Source: Kocuria turfanensis
GTDB lineage: Bacteria > Actinomycetota > Actinomycetes > Actinomycetales > Micrococcaceae
Direction: 5' to 3'
DNA: 64,000 nucleotides
Assembly: GCF_001580365.1 (NCBI RefSeq)
Contig: NZ_CP014480.1
Coordinates: 372,001-436,000, forward strand
Position 1 is the first letter of the stretch. Every line of letters begins with the position of its first letter. Both the position numbers and the translations under genes were made by a program. This document shows positions 27,143-35,769 of this stretch, piece by piece. The notes beneath the pieces are model-generated. The model saw nothing but the letters and a program-made list of their open reading frames with translations, did no database searches and was not told the origin of the DNA.

Positions 27143-27436
27143 ATGGCACGACAACTCTCCCGGATCCTGACGGCAGTAACGGTCCTGATATGTGGGGCTC
27201 TCTTGCTCGTTCGGATCCTTGACCAACTGATCGAGACGTGTCTGGGTCCGGTGTTCAGCTCACTCGCGTGGACTCTGGGAGTGCTGATCGCGATCCGCTT
27301 GTTGGTCAGCATGCGAGGCCTGCGATCGAAGACGCCGCTCCTTGCAGTGGAAATTCCCTCCGGTTCGTCCTTTCTCGTCGGCGTCAGGAATCTCCTTGCC
27401 TGCGGGTTGCGCCAGCCGCGATCGTCGCGACGGTAG
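27143..27436 (+). CDS. Small membrane protein
   Basis: 97 residues from ATG 27143, preceded by TAGGGGAAA. Two helices (LILTAVTVLICGALLLVRIL type, then LAWTLGVLIAIRLLVSM) followed by a basic, disorganised C-terminal half that may be read-through past an older stop. The stretch 26937-27142 has no gene but an odd palindromic run GGCCGGATATCGGCC near 27020. Confidence 0.45.
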   Translation: MARQLSRILTAVTVLICGALLLVRILDQLIETCLGPVFSSLAWTLGVLIAIRLLVSMRGLRSKTPLLAVEIPSGSSFLVGVRNLLACGLRQPRSSRR

Positions 27437-27585
27437 CCTTTTGGATGGACCGGCGCATTGTCGAGCGACGTACCGCCTTTTCGAACATCACCTGCGGCAG
27501 GGCATCAATCCCCAGCTCCATGCCGCGCGTCCCGCAGCAACCGCTGGACACCCCATCTGTCCAGCACATCACGGAGGCTCCCGTC

Positions 27586-27987
27586 ATGGGTTCTGACCCG
27601 CGGACCGTCAGGTTCGTTCCCGCGTCCCCTGCGCGGGACGACGGCTCCTTGGTCCTCTGGACGATCCTTGCCGCGGCGTGCGCATTGCTGACGCTCGTCA
27701 TGACCGAGGTGCTGCTCATGGTGGAGTTGCGCACGGGCTGGCTGTGCACGAATCCGCCGGCGTCGGCAGGGCAACCTCTAGCGCCGGTCGGTTCCCTGGA
27801 GTCCTCGCTCCTGCCGCCCCGCGCGGTGTGCACCTACCCCGCACTTCAGGACTCCAGCATCACCGTGGGAGTCGATGTCTTTGCCGCCGGGACGGTGGCG
27901 TTCTGGGTGTCCTTGGCCGTGCTCACCGTGTGCGCGGTCATCGGCGTCCGGTTGCACCAGCGGAACTCAGCACGGGCATTGCAGTAG
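27586..27987 (+). CDS. Two-helix membrane protein with external loop
   Basis: 133 residues; ATG 27586 has GGAGG at 8 nt. Helices at about 25-50 and 100-122 flank a 50-residue loop with two cysteines (WLCTNPPASAG and RAVCTYPALQ) that could form a disulfide outside the membrane. The C-terminal stop TAG is part of a copy of the ATTGCAGTAGGGG motif. Family unknown. Confidence 0.6.
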   Translation: MGSDPRTVRFVPASPARDDGSLVLWTILAAACALLTLVMTEVLLMVELRTGWLCTNPPASAGQPLAPVGSLESSLLPPRAVCTYPALQDSSITVGVDVFAAGTVAFWVSLAVLTVCAVIGVRLHQRNSARALQ

Positions 27988-28021
27988 GGGTCGCTGCGCT
28001 GAGACGGAATGCAGGGGAAAG

Positions 28022-28423
28022 CTACCGGTGTCGGTGGCATGGTCCCACGCCGTGCTGCCACTCGGCCCACAGGCGGTCATGCTCGGGTCCGGTGACCACT
28101 GTTGCGTCGAAACGGGTCTCGAGGCCGGTTTGCGGATGGGCGCTGACGAAGTGCCCGCCCCGCAGCTCTTCTGCGGCAGGCCATTCGGGACCGTAGTCCT
28201 CCTCCAGGTATCCGTGCCTTCCGTCGAGCCAGTGCACCTGCGTCCACATCTGCTCCTGCTGGCACCAGAGGAAGGGGAACGATCGCATGGGCGTGACCCC
28301 GGTCGTCGCCCACCCCTTGGTCTTGCCGTTCAGCGACAGTTCCCACACTGCATCCCGGAACAGGTCCATCTGAGGGTCCTTCGGCCAGTTCGCTTCATCG
28401 AACCACTTGCCCAGCCATCTCAT
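28022..28423 (-). CDS. Hypothetical soluble protein
   Basis: 133 residues, rich in Trp and charged residues (MRWLGKWFDEANWPKDPQMD; EEDYGPEWPAAEEL). No signal or membrane segment. Clean codon usage and a compact length point to a real gene. It converges with the gene at 27586. Family not recognised. Confidence 0.6.
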   Translation of the reverse strand: MRWLGKWFDEANWPKDPQMDLFRDAVWELSLNGKTKGWATTGVTPMRSFPFLWCQQEQMWTQVHWLDGRHGYLEEDYGPEWPAAEELRGGHFVSAHPQTGLETRFDATVVTGPEHDRLWAEWQHGVGPCHRHR

Positions 28424-28728
28424 GGTCCAGTTCTAACAGCCCCGCGTGGGTGCTCAGCGATGACGTCCATGGAGCGGTCGGGGAGGGAGGCGGACCTGTC
28501 CCGAGCGGGCTCACCCGGGAATCCGTCGCGGGTAGCCGCCACACCGGCGCCAAGAGGCGCGGCGCAGCCAGCAGAAACTGTGCACCGAGGAAGATGCGGT
28601 GCCACTGCGGGCACTCCCGCCACAAACCGCATTGTCACAATCATGTTCATGTTCTTGCATTCGCGATTGTGAGCCAAATCATGGGTACGGTTCGAGGGTC
28701 ATCACTGCTCACGAAAGTTGAGAGACCC

Positions 28729-29136
28729 ATGAGAAAAAGTGTTGCCGGCGCCGCTCTGGTCGCTGCGGTCGGATGCTCTGCGCTGACCGCAGCCCCGGCC
28801 TCCGCCCTGTCGTTCCCGCTGTTCGAGAACTGTGACGCCGCCGCAGGCGCAGGCGTCTACAACATCCCCGTCGGGGACCCCCGCTACACCCCGGAGCTGG
28901 ACTCGGACGCGGACGGGGTCGCCTGCGAGAACCCCGACTACGCCTACGTCCCGCTGCCCCCGGTCGGCGATGTCCCCACCGACCCGCAGATCGAGCAGAT
29001 GCCGGTCGGCGGCGCGGACACCGGGGTGGCCATGGCCCCGGAGAAGCCCAATGCCGGTATCGCCGCCCTCGGCCTGGCCGGACTCGGCGCCGCCGGTGGC
29101 GTGCTTCTCGCCCGCCGCCGGAACGTGCGCGCCTGA
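28729..29136 (+). CDS. Excalibur calcium-binding domain surface protein
   Basis: 135 residues: a Sec signal peptide (MRKSVAGAALVAAVGC..., cleavage after APASA near residue 26), an excalibur domain ending in the calcium loop DSDADGVACE (about 62-71), a short spacer, then a C-terminal helix with an Arg-rich end (LGAAGGVLLARRRN). The layout is that of a wall- or membrane-anchored protein. MPVGGADTG lies where a sortase motif would sit but is not LPXTG. A good terminator follows at 29149-29188. Confidence 0.85.
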   Translation: MRKSVAGAALVAAVGCSALTAAPASALSFPLFENCDAAAGAGVYNIPVGDPRYTPELDSDADGVACENPDYAYVPLPPVGDVPTDPQIEQMPVGGADTGVAMAPEKPNAGIAALGLAGLGAAGGVLLARRRNVRA

Positions 29137-29148
29137 CGCGCCCTGAGC

Positions 29149-29188
29149 TGAACGGCCTCCGCATCCTGGTCGGTGCGGGGGCCGTTCA
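29149..29188. terminator. Hairpin terminator after the excalibur gene
   Basis: TGAACGGCC-TCCGCA and TGCGGG-GGCCGTTCA pair into a stem of about 15 bp with a 10-nt loop, 13 bp after the stop codon. Confidence 0.7.
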
Positions 29189-29282
29189 ACTGTCCTGAGC
29201 AGTCCGGGCCTTTGTGGGGCCGTCTCCCTGCAGCGCGTGACGGGCAGATCCGCCGGTCCGCTGAGTGGGAGGCAGGAGAACA

Positions 29283-29414
29283 ACCACGGCCACGGTGAGC
29301 TCCTCGTGCGAGAGGTCAGCACCGGGCAGGTCGATGCCCTCGGCGGTGTCGGCGTCCTCCAGGTCGATGGACGGCGCCTGGGTGGCCGTACTGGTGCGAG
29401 CCCGGATCGCCTCC
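29283..29414. repeat. 132-bp direct repeat, downstream copy
   Basis: Identical, as read base by base, to 29528-29659 inside the DUF4193 gene. This copy abuts the 3' end of that gene (stop at 29416-29418) and adds no reading frame. The identity points to a recent partial tandem duplication. Confidence 0.85.
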
Positions 29415-29415
29415 C

Positions 29416-29721
29416 TCAGCCCTCGCAGTCCGTGCAGTAGAGCAGGCCGCTGTGCCGGCGGGCGAGCTGGGAGCGGTGGTGGACCAGGAAGCAGGAGGCG
29501 CAGGTGAACTCGTCGGCCTGCTGCGGCACCACGGCCACGGTGAGCTCCTCGTGCGAGAGGTCAGCACCGGGCAGGTCGATGCCCTCGGCGGTGTCGGCGT
29601 CCTCCAGGTCGATGGACGGCGCCTGGGTGGCCGTACTGGTGCGAGCCCGGATCGCCTCCAGGGACTCGTTGGCCGGCTCGTCCTCGGGTCGGGTGCGCGG
29701 GGTGTCGTAATCGGTGGCCAT
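29416..29721 (-). CDS. DUF4193 family protein
   Basis: 101 residues, normal for this actinobacterial family. MATDYDTPRTRPEDE, an acidic middle ending GIDLPGADLSHEELTV, and a zinc-ribbon-like end with CASCFLVHHRSQLA and YCTDCEG. The two Cys pairs likely bind metal. Role unknown. Codons for the central 44 residues are the ones copied in the 132-bp direct repeat; the gene itself is intact. Confidence 0.92.
   Translation of the reverse strand: MATDYDTPRTRPEDEPANESLEAIRARTSTATQAPSIDLEDADTAEGIDLPGADLSHEELTVAVVPQQADEFTCASCFLVHHRSQLARRHSGLLYCTDCEG
29528..29659. repeat. 132-bp direct repeat, copy inside the DUF4193 gene
   Basis: Source copy of the repeat at 29283-29414, 245 bp apart. Recombination between the two would delete the zinc-ribbon end of the gene. 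Confidence 0.85.
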
Positions 29722-29861
29722 GCGTGGAAGCATGCTCCTTCACAAGGAATCAGCGGGGAGTGGACACCGACCAGAACTCCTTGAACACCCCCGGTATTCC
29801 GCACCAGTTGGCCCCCGAGCCGGTGCGGAAAGGGGACGCGGCGGACAGGCTCAGGACGCAG

Positions 29862-29911
29862 TACTTCGCACCAGAGCGATCGGCGGCGAGCCGTGCTGCG
29901 GTAGAAGCTCC
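29862..29911 (+). repeat. Dispersed repeat, diverged copy
   Basis: TACTTCGCACCAGAG, GGCGGCGAGCCGTGCTGCGG and TAGAAGCTCC follow the full 11679 copy in order and spacing but with substitutions. Confidence 0.4.
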
Positions 29912-30022
29912 TCCTGTGAGGACAGCTGACCCGCATGCACGTCCGAGGCGGATCGTGGGGTGCACGCGGTTGGGTGCGCATCTCCAAGGAGCTCGGGCAT
30001 CACGGCCGTTGCAGGAGAGGAC

Positions 30023-31054
30023 ATGACGACCGAGGAACCCGTCACCGTCGACGCCCCCTTGCACGGGCCCTGGGGCCGGATCCAGGCGTGGTTGCGGACC
30101 GGCCCGCCGGGGGCCGACCTGTCCGCGGTGGTCGATGATCAGGGCAGAGCCGGTTGGCCGGGGCTAAGCGAAGGGCTGCCCACGGGCGGAATACTGGAGG
30201 CGTTCCACGATCTGCGCACGTTCGGCTATGACGGCGCCGACCGGGACACTGGTGACTGGTCGGTGCGCTGGGTGGCGGAGTCGGCGCGCACCGAACTGGT
30301 GCAGCCAACGGGAGAGGTGGGCACCGAACTGGTGCAGCCAACGGGGGAGGTGGGCACCCCGTCGACGGTGTGCCGGATCGTGCTGGGCCTGCCCGGGTTC
30401 ACGTTGCCTCCGGCCGCCGACGTCGTGGGGGGACCGGAGGAGCGCTTCGAGACCGCCCAGGCCCTCGAGGAATCCCTCCAGCGCGCGTGGCTGGCCCAGC
30501 GCACCGGCTCCGTCGAGGGCCATCCGATCCCGCTCAGTCACGTCTACGGGCACGGCCAGCACGGGGAAATCCATGCCCGGGCACTGCTGGAGAAGGTACT
30601 GCCACTGACCAGACCCGGGGATGAGCACGGCCTCGTCCTGGACCTGGAGAGCTGGACCACCCTGGCCGGGTGGTTCGGTGACGCCGGCAGCCTGGAGGTC
30701 TGGATGCGCGGCTCCGATCTCCCCTCCCGACGTTCCGACCGCGCGTGGTGCCTCGTCCGCACCGAGTGGGCCGCATCCCCGACCGGCGGGCTGTACGTCC
30801 GTCGGTGCACCCGGCTCGGCATTGCAGCAGGGGTTGGTCCACCAGGCGCTGCGGGTTCGGTCGTCGTCTCGCGGGGTGAGCGACTCCGGTGGGGAGGAGC
30901 CCGTCGACGCCGCGGCGGTACGCGTTCCCGCGTCGCAACGCCTGAACCAGCACCCTGGAGATCACATGGGATCGCTGAAGCGCCGCTGCGTTTCCGGGGC
31001 GCGGGTGGGCTTCCCCGGGGCCGGTCTCGGGGTGTGCTCTACTCGGGGGCATGA
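30023..31054 (+). CDS. Hypothetical protein with internal 33-bp tandem duplication
   Basis: 343 residues from ATG 30023 (AGGAGAGG before it). Residues 10-255 look like one soluble alpha/beta domain (ILEAFHDLRTFGYDGADRDT; IPLSHVYGHGQHGEIHARAL; LDLESWTTLAGWFGDAGSLE) of unknown family. The peptide TELVQPTGEVG occurs twice in a row through a near-perfect 33-bp tandem repeat. From about residue 270 the frame crosses an ATTGCAGCAGGGGTT motif and becomes Arg/Gly-rich, unlike a folded protein, so the original stop may have been lost. The end overlaps the next gene by ATGA. Confidence 0.62.
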   Translation: MTTEEPVTVDAPLHGPWGRIQAWLRTGPPGADLSAVVDDQGRAGWPGLSEGLPTGGILEAFHDLRTFGYDGADRDTGDWSVRWVAESARTELVQPTGEVGTELVQPTGEVGTPSTVCRIVLGLPGFTLPPAADVVGGPEERFETAQALEESLQRAWLAQRTGSVEGHPIPLSHVYGHGQHGEIHARALLEKVLPLTRPGDEHGLVLDLESWTTLAGWFGDAGSLEVWMRGSDLPSRRSDRAWCLVRTEWAASPTGGLYVRRCTRLGIAAGVGPPGAAGSVVVSRGERLRWGGARRRRGGTRSRVATPEPAPWRSHGIAEAPLRFRGAGGLPRGRSRGVLYSGA

Positions 31055-31785
31055 GCAGAACGGCGCTTCCTGATATGCCTGAGGCGTCCGACTTCCGTGC
31101 CCTGGCTGCCAGCTCGCCCTGGCGGTTCACCACGGTGCACTTCACCCACCGGCGGCAGGGCCACGGTGGGGCCACCGCCGAGGGCGGGCCGGTGGAGGCC
31201 TGGCTCGACCGGGCCCGGCACCGGGTGGTCGTGCGCACCGCTGAGGGGGTCGACGTTGCCGAGGGTGCGCCCGACGGCGGGGCCGGGAGCAGGACGGACG
31301 CTGAGCTGTTCCCGCCCCCGGCCGGGACGATGCTGCGCCCGGACGGGGTGGCCGCCCAGCGGCCGGAGGACCGGCACCTCGACCACGGCGACCCGATGTG
31401 GCGGGACTACCGGTGGACGGCGATGCTCGACCCGGTGGAGCTGTGCCAGGGCGTAGATATCGACGACGTCACCGCGACCGTGCTGAGGGGTCGGGCGACC
31501 TGGGCGGCGACCTGCCGGCCGCTGGCCGGGCGGGGCGAGGACTGGTCGGGCGGCTACGTCCCGCGGTGCGGGTGCTGCCCGTTGCTGGACAGCCCGGCGG
31601 CCCGCACTTACGAATACGGGCCTGAGGACCCGACCCTGACCGGTGACCTGGCCACGGTGTACCGGGTGCACCTGGACGTGGGCACCGGCATCGTCGTGGA
31701 CCTCACCCCGCTGGACGGCACCGAGGGCGCCAGCCTCACCAACGAGATCCACGCCGTCGACGAGTCTCTCGACCCACCGCTGTGA
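31051..31785 (+). CDS. Hypothetical protein
   Basis: 244 residues, soluble. Notable segments are SSPWRFTTVHFTHRRQG at the N-terminus, WRDYRWTAMLDPVEL in the middle and a cysteine cluster YVPRCGCCPLLDS. The pattern of a DPVEL segment and a beta-rich C-half is common in actinobacterial proteins of unknown function. The ATG at 31051 overlaps the stop of 30023. Strong GC3 bias supports coding. Confidence 0.72.
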   Translation: MSRTALPDMPEASDFRALAASSPWRFTTVHFTHRRQGHGGATAEGGPVEAWLDRARHRVVVRTAEGVDVAEGAPDGGAGSRTDAELFPPPAGTMLRPDGVAAQRPEDRHLDHGDPMWRDYRWTAMLDPVELCQGVDIDDVTATVLRGRATWAATCRPLAGRGEDWSGGYVPRCGCCPLLDSPAARTYEYGPEDPTLTGDLATVYRVHLDVGTGIVVDLTPLDGTEGASLTNEIHAVDESLDPPL

Positions 31786-31827
31786 TCCAGCGGGGGTTGG
31801 CTCCTGGTTTGGGCCTGCGTCGTCGGC

Positions 31828-32421
31828 TCAGGTCAGGGCGGGTGCCGGATCGGTGCGCGGTGGCACTGGGCCAGCAACGTCCAGCACGGCCGCTTCGTAG
31901 TCGCCGCCGAAGCCGACCTGGGTGAGGTCCTTGAGCTTGACCTGGACCAGGTGCTGCTCCCAGCGGCACTGGGGCGTGATGGGCAGCAGCCACAGGGACT
32001 TCCTGGTCCATTCGATCGGTGCGCCGATGAGCACCGTCCCGGGGCGCTTGGTCTCCCGGGAGATGGACACGACCTCGGCTGCGGCCGCCCCGGCAGTGAT
32101 GATCGAGCGCAGATCGGACAGCTCGAGATCGACGGCGGGCCGCGCCGGGGGCCAGGGCCGGCGGCGCTGCAGGAAGGGCAGGAACCGGGTTTCCGGCACC
32201 ACGTCCACGAGGTCTTTCACCCGAAGGATCTGGTAGCCGTTGAGGTAGGCCCCCTCGCGCAGGCCTGCCAGCAGCACCCAGTCCTCGGAGAGCTCGAGTG
32301 CAACGCCCTGCAGGACTTCCTCGGGTTCGACCGCACGCCGCAGCTGCACCGGGGTGCTGGTCTCCAGGGACTCGCGCAGGGTCGCGAGCAGCTTCTTCCG
32401 GGACTGCTTCTTCTGGGCCAC
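31828..32421 (-). CDS. Hypothetical protein
   Basis: 197 residues from a GTG at 32421 (CACAAT about 6 bp upstream could be a leaderless -10). Basic N-terminus (AQKKQSRKKLLATLRESLE), then ELSEDWVLLAGLREGAYLNG and YQILRVKDLVDV, a mixed alpha/beta protein without membrane segments. It converges with 31051 and is divergent from the broken gene at 32441. Family unknown. Confidence 0.65.
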   Translation of the reverse strand: MAQKKQSRKKLLATLRESLETSTPVQLRRAVEPEEVLQGVALELSEDWVLLAGLREGAYLNGYQILRVKDLVDVVPETRFLPFLQRRRPWPPARPAVDLELSDLRSIITAGAAAAEVVSISRETKRPGTVLIGAPIEWTRKSLWLLPITPQCRWEQHLVQVKLKDLTQVGFGGDYEAAVLDVAGPVPPRTDPAPALT

Positions 32422-32440
32422 GGCACATTGTGACACCACC

Positions 32441-32833
32441 CCTCCAGTACCCGGGCTCGACACGGCGTCCACTACTGAGGCGCTGGTGGAGCTGGCGATC
32501 GAGCATGGTCTGGTCCTGGAGGGCACCGAGGCCGACCGGTGGAACCTGGACGGGCTGGAGCAGCTGCTGGAGCTGCCGGCCTCCGAGGAGATCTGCACCC
32601 GGATCTTGCACGCGTGAAATCTCTACGGCGACATCGCCCGCAGCCTCGGGGCCACGCTCGAGGATGACGGCGAGAAGGCCCAGCGGTGCTACGACAAGCT
32701 GTTCTACGGCAACACCCTCCCCTCCATCACTCCGGTGGGGGAGCACTACCGGCCGTTCTTCACCGCCGCGGAGCAGCAGCTGATCGGCGGCATTCCCGCC
32801 CGTGGACGCGCCGTTCTGGCCACCCGTCTTTGA
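32441..32833 (+). pseudogene. Hypothetical gene with an in-frame TGA
   Basis: One frame reads LDTASTTEALVELAIEHGLV, LEGTEADRWNLDGLEQLLEL, then LHA-stop-NLYGDIARSLGATLEDDGE and on to QQLIGGIPARGRA, stop at 32831-32833. The only break is TGA at 32615-32617, in a context where TGG (Trp) would give a smooth helix. The frame resumes with good coding character. No start codon is evident. Nonsense mutation is the simplest reading. Confidence 0.6.
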
Positions 32834-33027
32834 CCCCTCGGCGTGCTGGCCGGGCCCCGCGAGATTCCGCTGGGCATCTCGTTGTCCATCGGCTGCTTTC
32901 CGCGCGTGGAACGGCGCAGGAGCGGCTCTCTGTACCAGGCGCCGGGAGATGTGTCGTGGGGGCCTTCTCGCGGCACCGATGTCCTCCTGGGGACCGCCGG
33001 TCGGCGGTCCCCAGGACGAGGCACAGA

Positions 33028-33891
33028 TCAGGGGCGGTGGCGCTGGAGCCGGAGCATCCGTACGGCCACCGCGGCCGGCACCGCGATCCCGGCCGCCAGC
33101 AGACCCGCGACCAGGGCGGCACCGGGGTGCTCATGGTGGGCCGTTGCGGCGGTTTGCATGTTCAGGCCCGGATTCATGCCCATCGGCGCGGCCTGCTCCG
33201 GTGCGGTCACCACGGGGGCAACCGGCACTGCGGCCGGGACCGGTGCTGCGACCGGCGCCGGGGTGGGCGCGGTGACAACGGGGACAGGAGCAGCCGGAGC
33301 GACAGGAGCCGGAACCGCCACGGGGGTGGTGATCGGGGTGCCGGTCCCGGCTGCGTCGCAGGCGGCGAGGAACTGCTGGAACAGCGCCAGGATCCGCTCG
33401 GCCGTCGCCTCGTCCAGGGTCAGCATGCTCAGCTGCACGTCCAGGGCATCGGTGGCGTCGAAGAGAGCCTGTTCGGCGGCGAGGATCTCCGGGGTGTCCA
33501 GGGCCGCCTCGATCGCGGTCTCCAGGTCGGCGATACGAGCCTCGGCGGCCGCGATGGCCTCCGGGTCCTCGGCGGTCTCGGCTGCTTCCAGCTCGACCCA
33601 GGCGGCCTCCAGCTGCACCTCCAGCTCCCCGGCGGCGGCATCCGTCAGGGCGAAGAACTGCTCCTCGGCCACGACCACGGCCTCGGCTGCCTGTTCGAGC
33701 TGGGAGACCGAGACAGCGGTGATCCCGGCCCCGGCCAGGGCCGACGTGAACTGTCCCGAAGCCCGCAGGCAGGCGGCGTCGTCGGGTGCGGCCACGGCAG
33801 CCGGGGCGCCCAGCACCAGTCCCCCTACCAGCAGCGTGGCGGAGGACCCTGTGGCCATCCATCTCTTGACGGTCGTGTTCATCGTGGCCAT
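33028..33891 (-). CDS. Exported protein with coiled coil, Pro/Ala/Val-rich stalk and C-terminal anchor
   Basis: 287 residues. A signal peptide ends near APAAVAAPDD (about 34). Residues 45-165 are Ala/Glu-rich and strongly helical (AEAVVVAEEQFFALTDAAAG; AAEARIADLETAIEAALD), likely a coiled coil. Residues 180-250 are a Pro/Ala/Val/Thr repeat-like stalk. A final helix (ALVAGLLAAGIAVPAAVAV) and Arg-rich end anchor it. AGGAGAG precedes the ATG at 33891. Probably a cell-surface protein; partner unknown. Confidence 0.75.
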   Translation of the reverse strand: MATMNTTVKRWMATGSSATLLVGGLVLGAPAAVAAPDDAACLRASGQFTSALAGAGITAVSVSQLEQAAEAVVVAEEQFFALTDAAAGELEVQLEAAWVELEAAETAEDPEAIAAAEARIADLETAIEAALDTPEILAAEQALFDATDALDVQLSMLTLDEATAERILALFQQFLAACDAAGTGTPITTPVAVPAPVAPAAPVPVVTAPTPAPVAAPVPAAVPVAPVVTAPEQAAPMGMNPGLNMQTAATAHHEHPGAALVAGLLAAGIAVPAAVAVRMLRLQRHRP

Positions 33892-34075
33892 GCCCTGTCT
33901 CTCCTGCTCTTCCAAGGTGGCCCGGGGACGGTCCCCGGGGTGCACCAGCGCGCGAACCCGCACCTGGGCCGGGTCGCAGCGAAGCGGGGGAGCAGGCGAA
34001 GTCGCTGGCCCTCCGTCGTGCAGGCGAGCACAAGCTCGGGGGAGCCGGTACCGCGAGCGAAGAGCTGCTGCGAGC

Positions 34076-34690
34076 TCACCGTACGGCCCAGTAGTAGTCG
34101 TTGGCAATCGTTAATACTTGGCGTGTCCCGTGTCGGGAGCCGGAGTTGCCGGAACATGCAGAGAGGTGAGTCTGAGCCGTGCTGTCCGCCCGCCGTTTCG
34201 GCTGCGGTCGTCGTCTCATGCGGTGAGTGACGCCGGTGTGGTGCGGTCCTGATGCGACGATCGGGGTCCGGTCCGGTGTGATCGAGCGGTACTCCAGCAA
34301 GATGCGCATGCCCCAGGTCTTGACGTTGCCCGGGCTGTCGAACTCAGCGCCGGTCGGGGACAGTCTCGTTCGCCGCGGCCGCCGGATCGTGTGGGAAGCG
34401 TCATCGACCACCCGCACGACCCGTTCCATCGGCAGGTCCAGGGTCAGGGAGGCTTCGCTGTGTGCGCCCCGGGTAGTGAGCCCGTAGGCGCCATCCCGGG
34501 CCCGTGTTGTTCTGCGCGCGAGGAGCACCGCCAGGAGCAGGATCGCCACGGGGATGGCCGCCAGCATCGCCACGACCGCCCAGGGGCAGCCGGCCCAGAT
34601 GCTCACGGCGACCAGGATGAAAGCGCCTGGTATCTCCAGCAGCAGCGCCTTCCAGGGGATGGCTGGTCTGGAGTTCGCCGGTTCGGTCAT
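34076..34690 (-). CDS. Two-helix membrane protein, C-terminus uncertain
   Basis: 204 residues from ATG 34690 (GAGGCGGGA before it). Two helices at about 14-33 and 36-55, then a soluble part (LDLPMERVVRVVDDASHTIR; NVKTWGMRILLEYRSITPD). After about residue 150 the sequence becomes a disordered Arg/Ser/Thr-rich tail, which may be read-through. No family recognised. Confidence 0.55.
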   Translation of the reverse strand: MTEPANSRPAIPWKALLLEIPGAFILVAVSIWAGCPWAVVAMLAAIPVAILLLAVLLARRTTRARDGAYGLTTRGAHSEASLTLDLPMERVVRVVDDASHTIRRPRRTRLSPTGAEFDSPGNVKTWGMRILLEYRSITPDRTPIVASGPHHTGVTHRMRRRPQPKRRADSTAQTHLSACSGNSGSRHGTRQVLTIANDYYWAVR

Positions 34691-34992
34691 CGTCCCGCCT
34701 CTATCGGGTAGGCTTCCACGCTGCTCAGACACGTGCGCGCGGACACGATCGGCGGGCGGGCCTGAAGGTCGTCACTGCGAATGCGCGTGCCGGACAAGGC
34801 GCTGATTCGGCCCGCGATCACAAGACCGTTGGTTCCGGCCCGACTGTGGTGTCGGGGTAGAGGTTCCGGACGCGCGCGGTCGCTGTCAGCACATGCCCCT
34901 CCGCAATCACGACGATCGTTAACTCTTGCACATACGATGGATGTTGATGCGGGGCGGCAAGACGAAGGACCGACCAGACCTGGGGGTGGTGG

Positions 34993-35613
34993 GTGCACCA
35001 GCGACGGTGGGCGCAGCTGACGGTGCTGAGCGGGTTGTTCCTGATCGCCGCAGGGGCGGTGCCCGTGTGGTGGAGCCTCGGGCACCTGACCTCGTCGGCC
35101 ACCTCGGAGTCTTTTGCACCCTGGCTCGGCATGCTGACGGGGGTCATGGCGGTCATTCTCGGCGTCCTGCTCATCGGCGGTGTTCTCCGCCGGGCGCCCC
35201 GGCATCTGAGCCGACGACGGTCCACCCGGATCATGCTGGTGTGGTGGCCGGTCGCCGGGGTGCTGATGCTGCTCAGCAGCTGGAATGAGCCCACCATGGC
35301 CGGTGTCCCGCTGTTCCCCTTCCTGGTGGCGTTCCCCGTGGCCGCGATGTTCGAGCAACCGCGGCAACATCAGCGGTACGTCGAGCTCATCGCCACACGT
35401 CCTCACCGAATCCAGGCCATGATCGGTGTCGGTGTGGTCGGCTCCGTGCTCTTCGGTGCCCTCGGTGTGCTTTCCGCGGTCGAGCAGAACTGGCAGTCGC
35501 TGGGGGCGTTTGTGGCCTTCTTCCTGATGAGCCTCAGCTACATGATGGGGGCGCGAGCCGACCGTCGACAGTTCTCTCCACCCGGGGCCAGTTCCAGGGG
35601 GACGGGCTCCTGA
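34993..35613 (+). CDS. Membrane protein, distant member of the 15297/35770 family
   Basis: 206 residues from a GTG at 34993, with six predicted helices in the same pairing as 15297 and 35770 (paired N-terminal helices, central pair, polar loop, final pair). The N-terminus LTVLSGLFLIAAGAVPVWW resembles LIKTLGGALVIAAGIVPIL of 15297; the central polar loop differs. AT-rich TTAACTCTTGCACATACGAT upstream may be promoter. Function unknown. Confidence 0.65.
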   Translation: MHQRRWAQLTVLSGLFLIAAGAVPVWWSLGHLTSSATSESFAPWLGMLTGVMAVILGVLLIGGVLRRAPRHLSRRRSTRIMLVWWPVAGVLMLLSSWNEPTMAGVPLFPFLVAFPVAAMFEQPRQHQRYVELIATRPHRIQAMIGVGVVGSVLFGALGVLSAVEQNWQSLGAFVAFFLMSLSYMMGARADRRQFSPPGASSRGTGS

Positions 35614-35769
35614 GGTCCGCCGCCGACGTGGTTTCTCGACCGTGCGAGCTCGTGTCCCCACAAGCGCACACTCCTTGACCGCCAACCGCACGGTTTAGCA
35701 TGTGCACACTCGGGGTCGTCATCGGCTCCGGGGGAATGGGCGCAGAACCGTCCAAGGCAGGGGAACGGG

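Noticed and set aside
29000..29020. Sortase LPXTG motif in the excalibur protein
   Set aside because: The only candidate is MPVGGADTG, which does not fit LPXTG; anchoring by the C-terminal helix is enough to explain it.
29120..29440. CRISPR-like spaced repeats near the DUF4193 gene
   Set aside because: Only two copies of a long 132-bp repeat that is part of a gene; not a CRISPR array.
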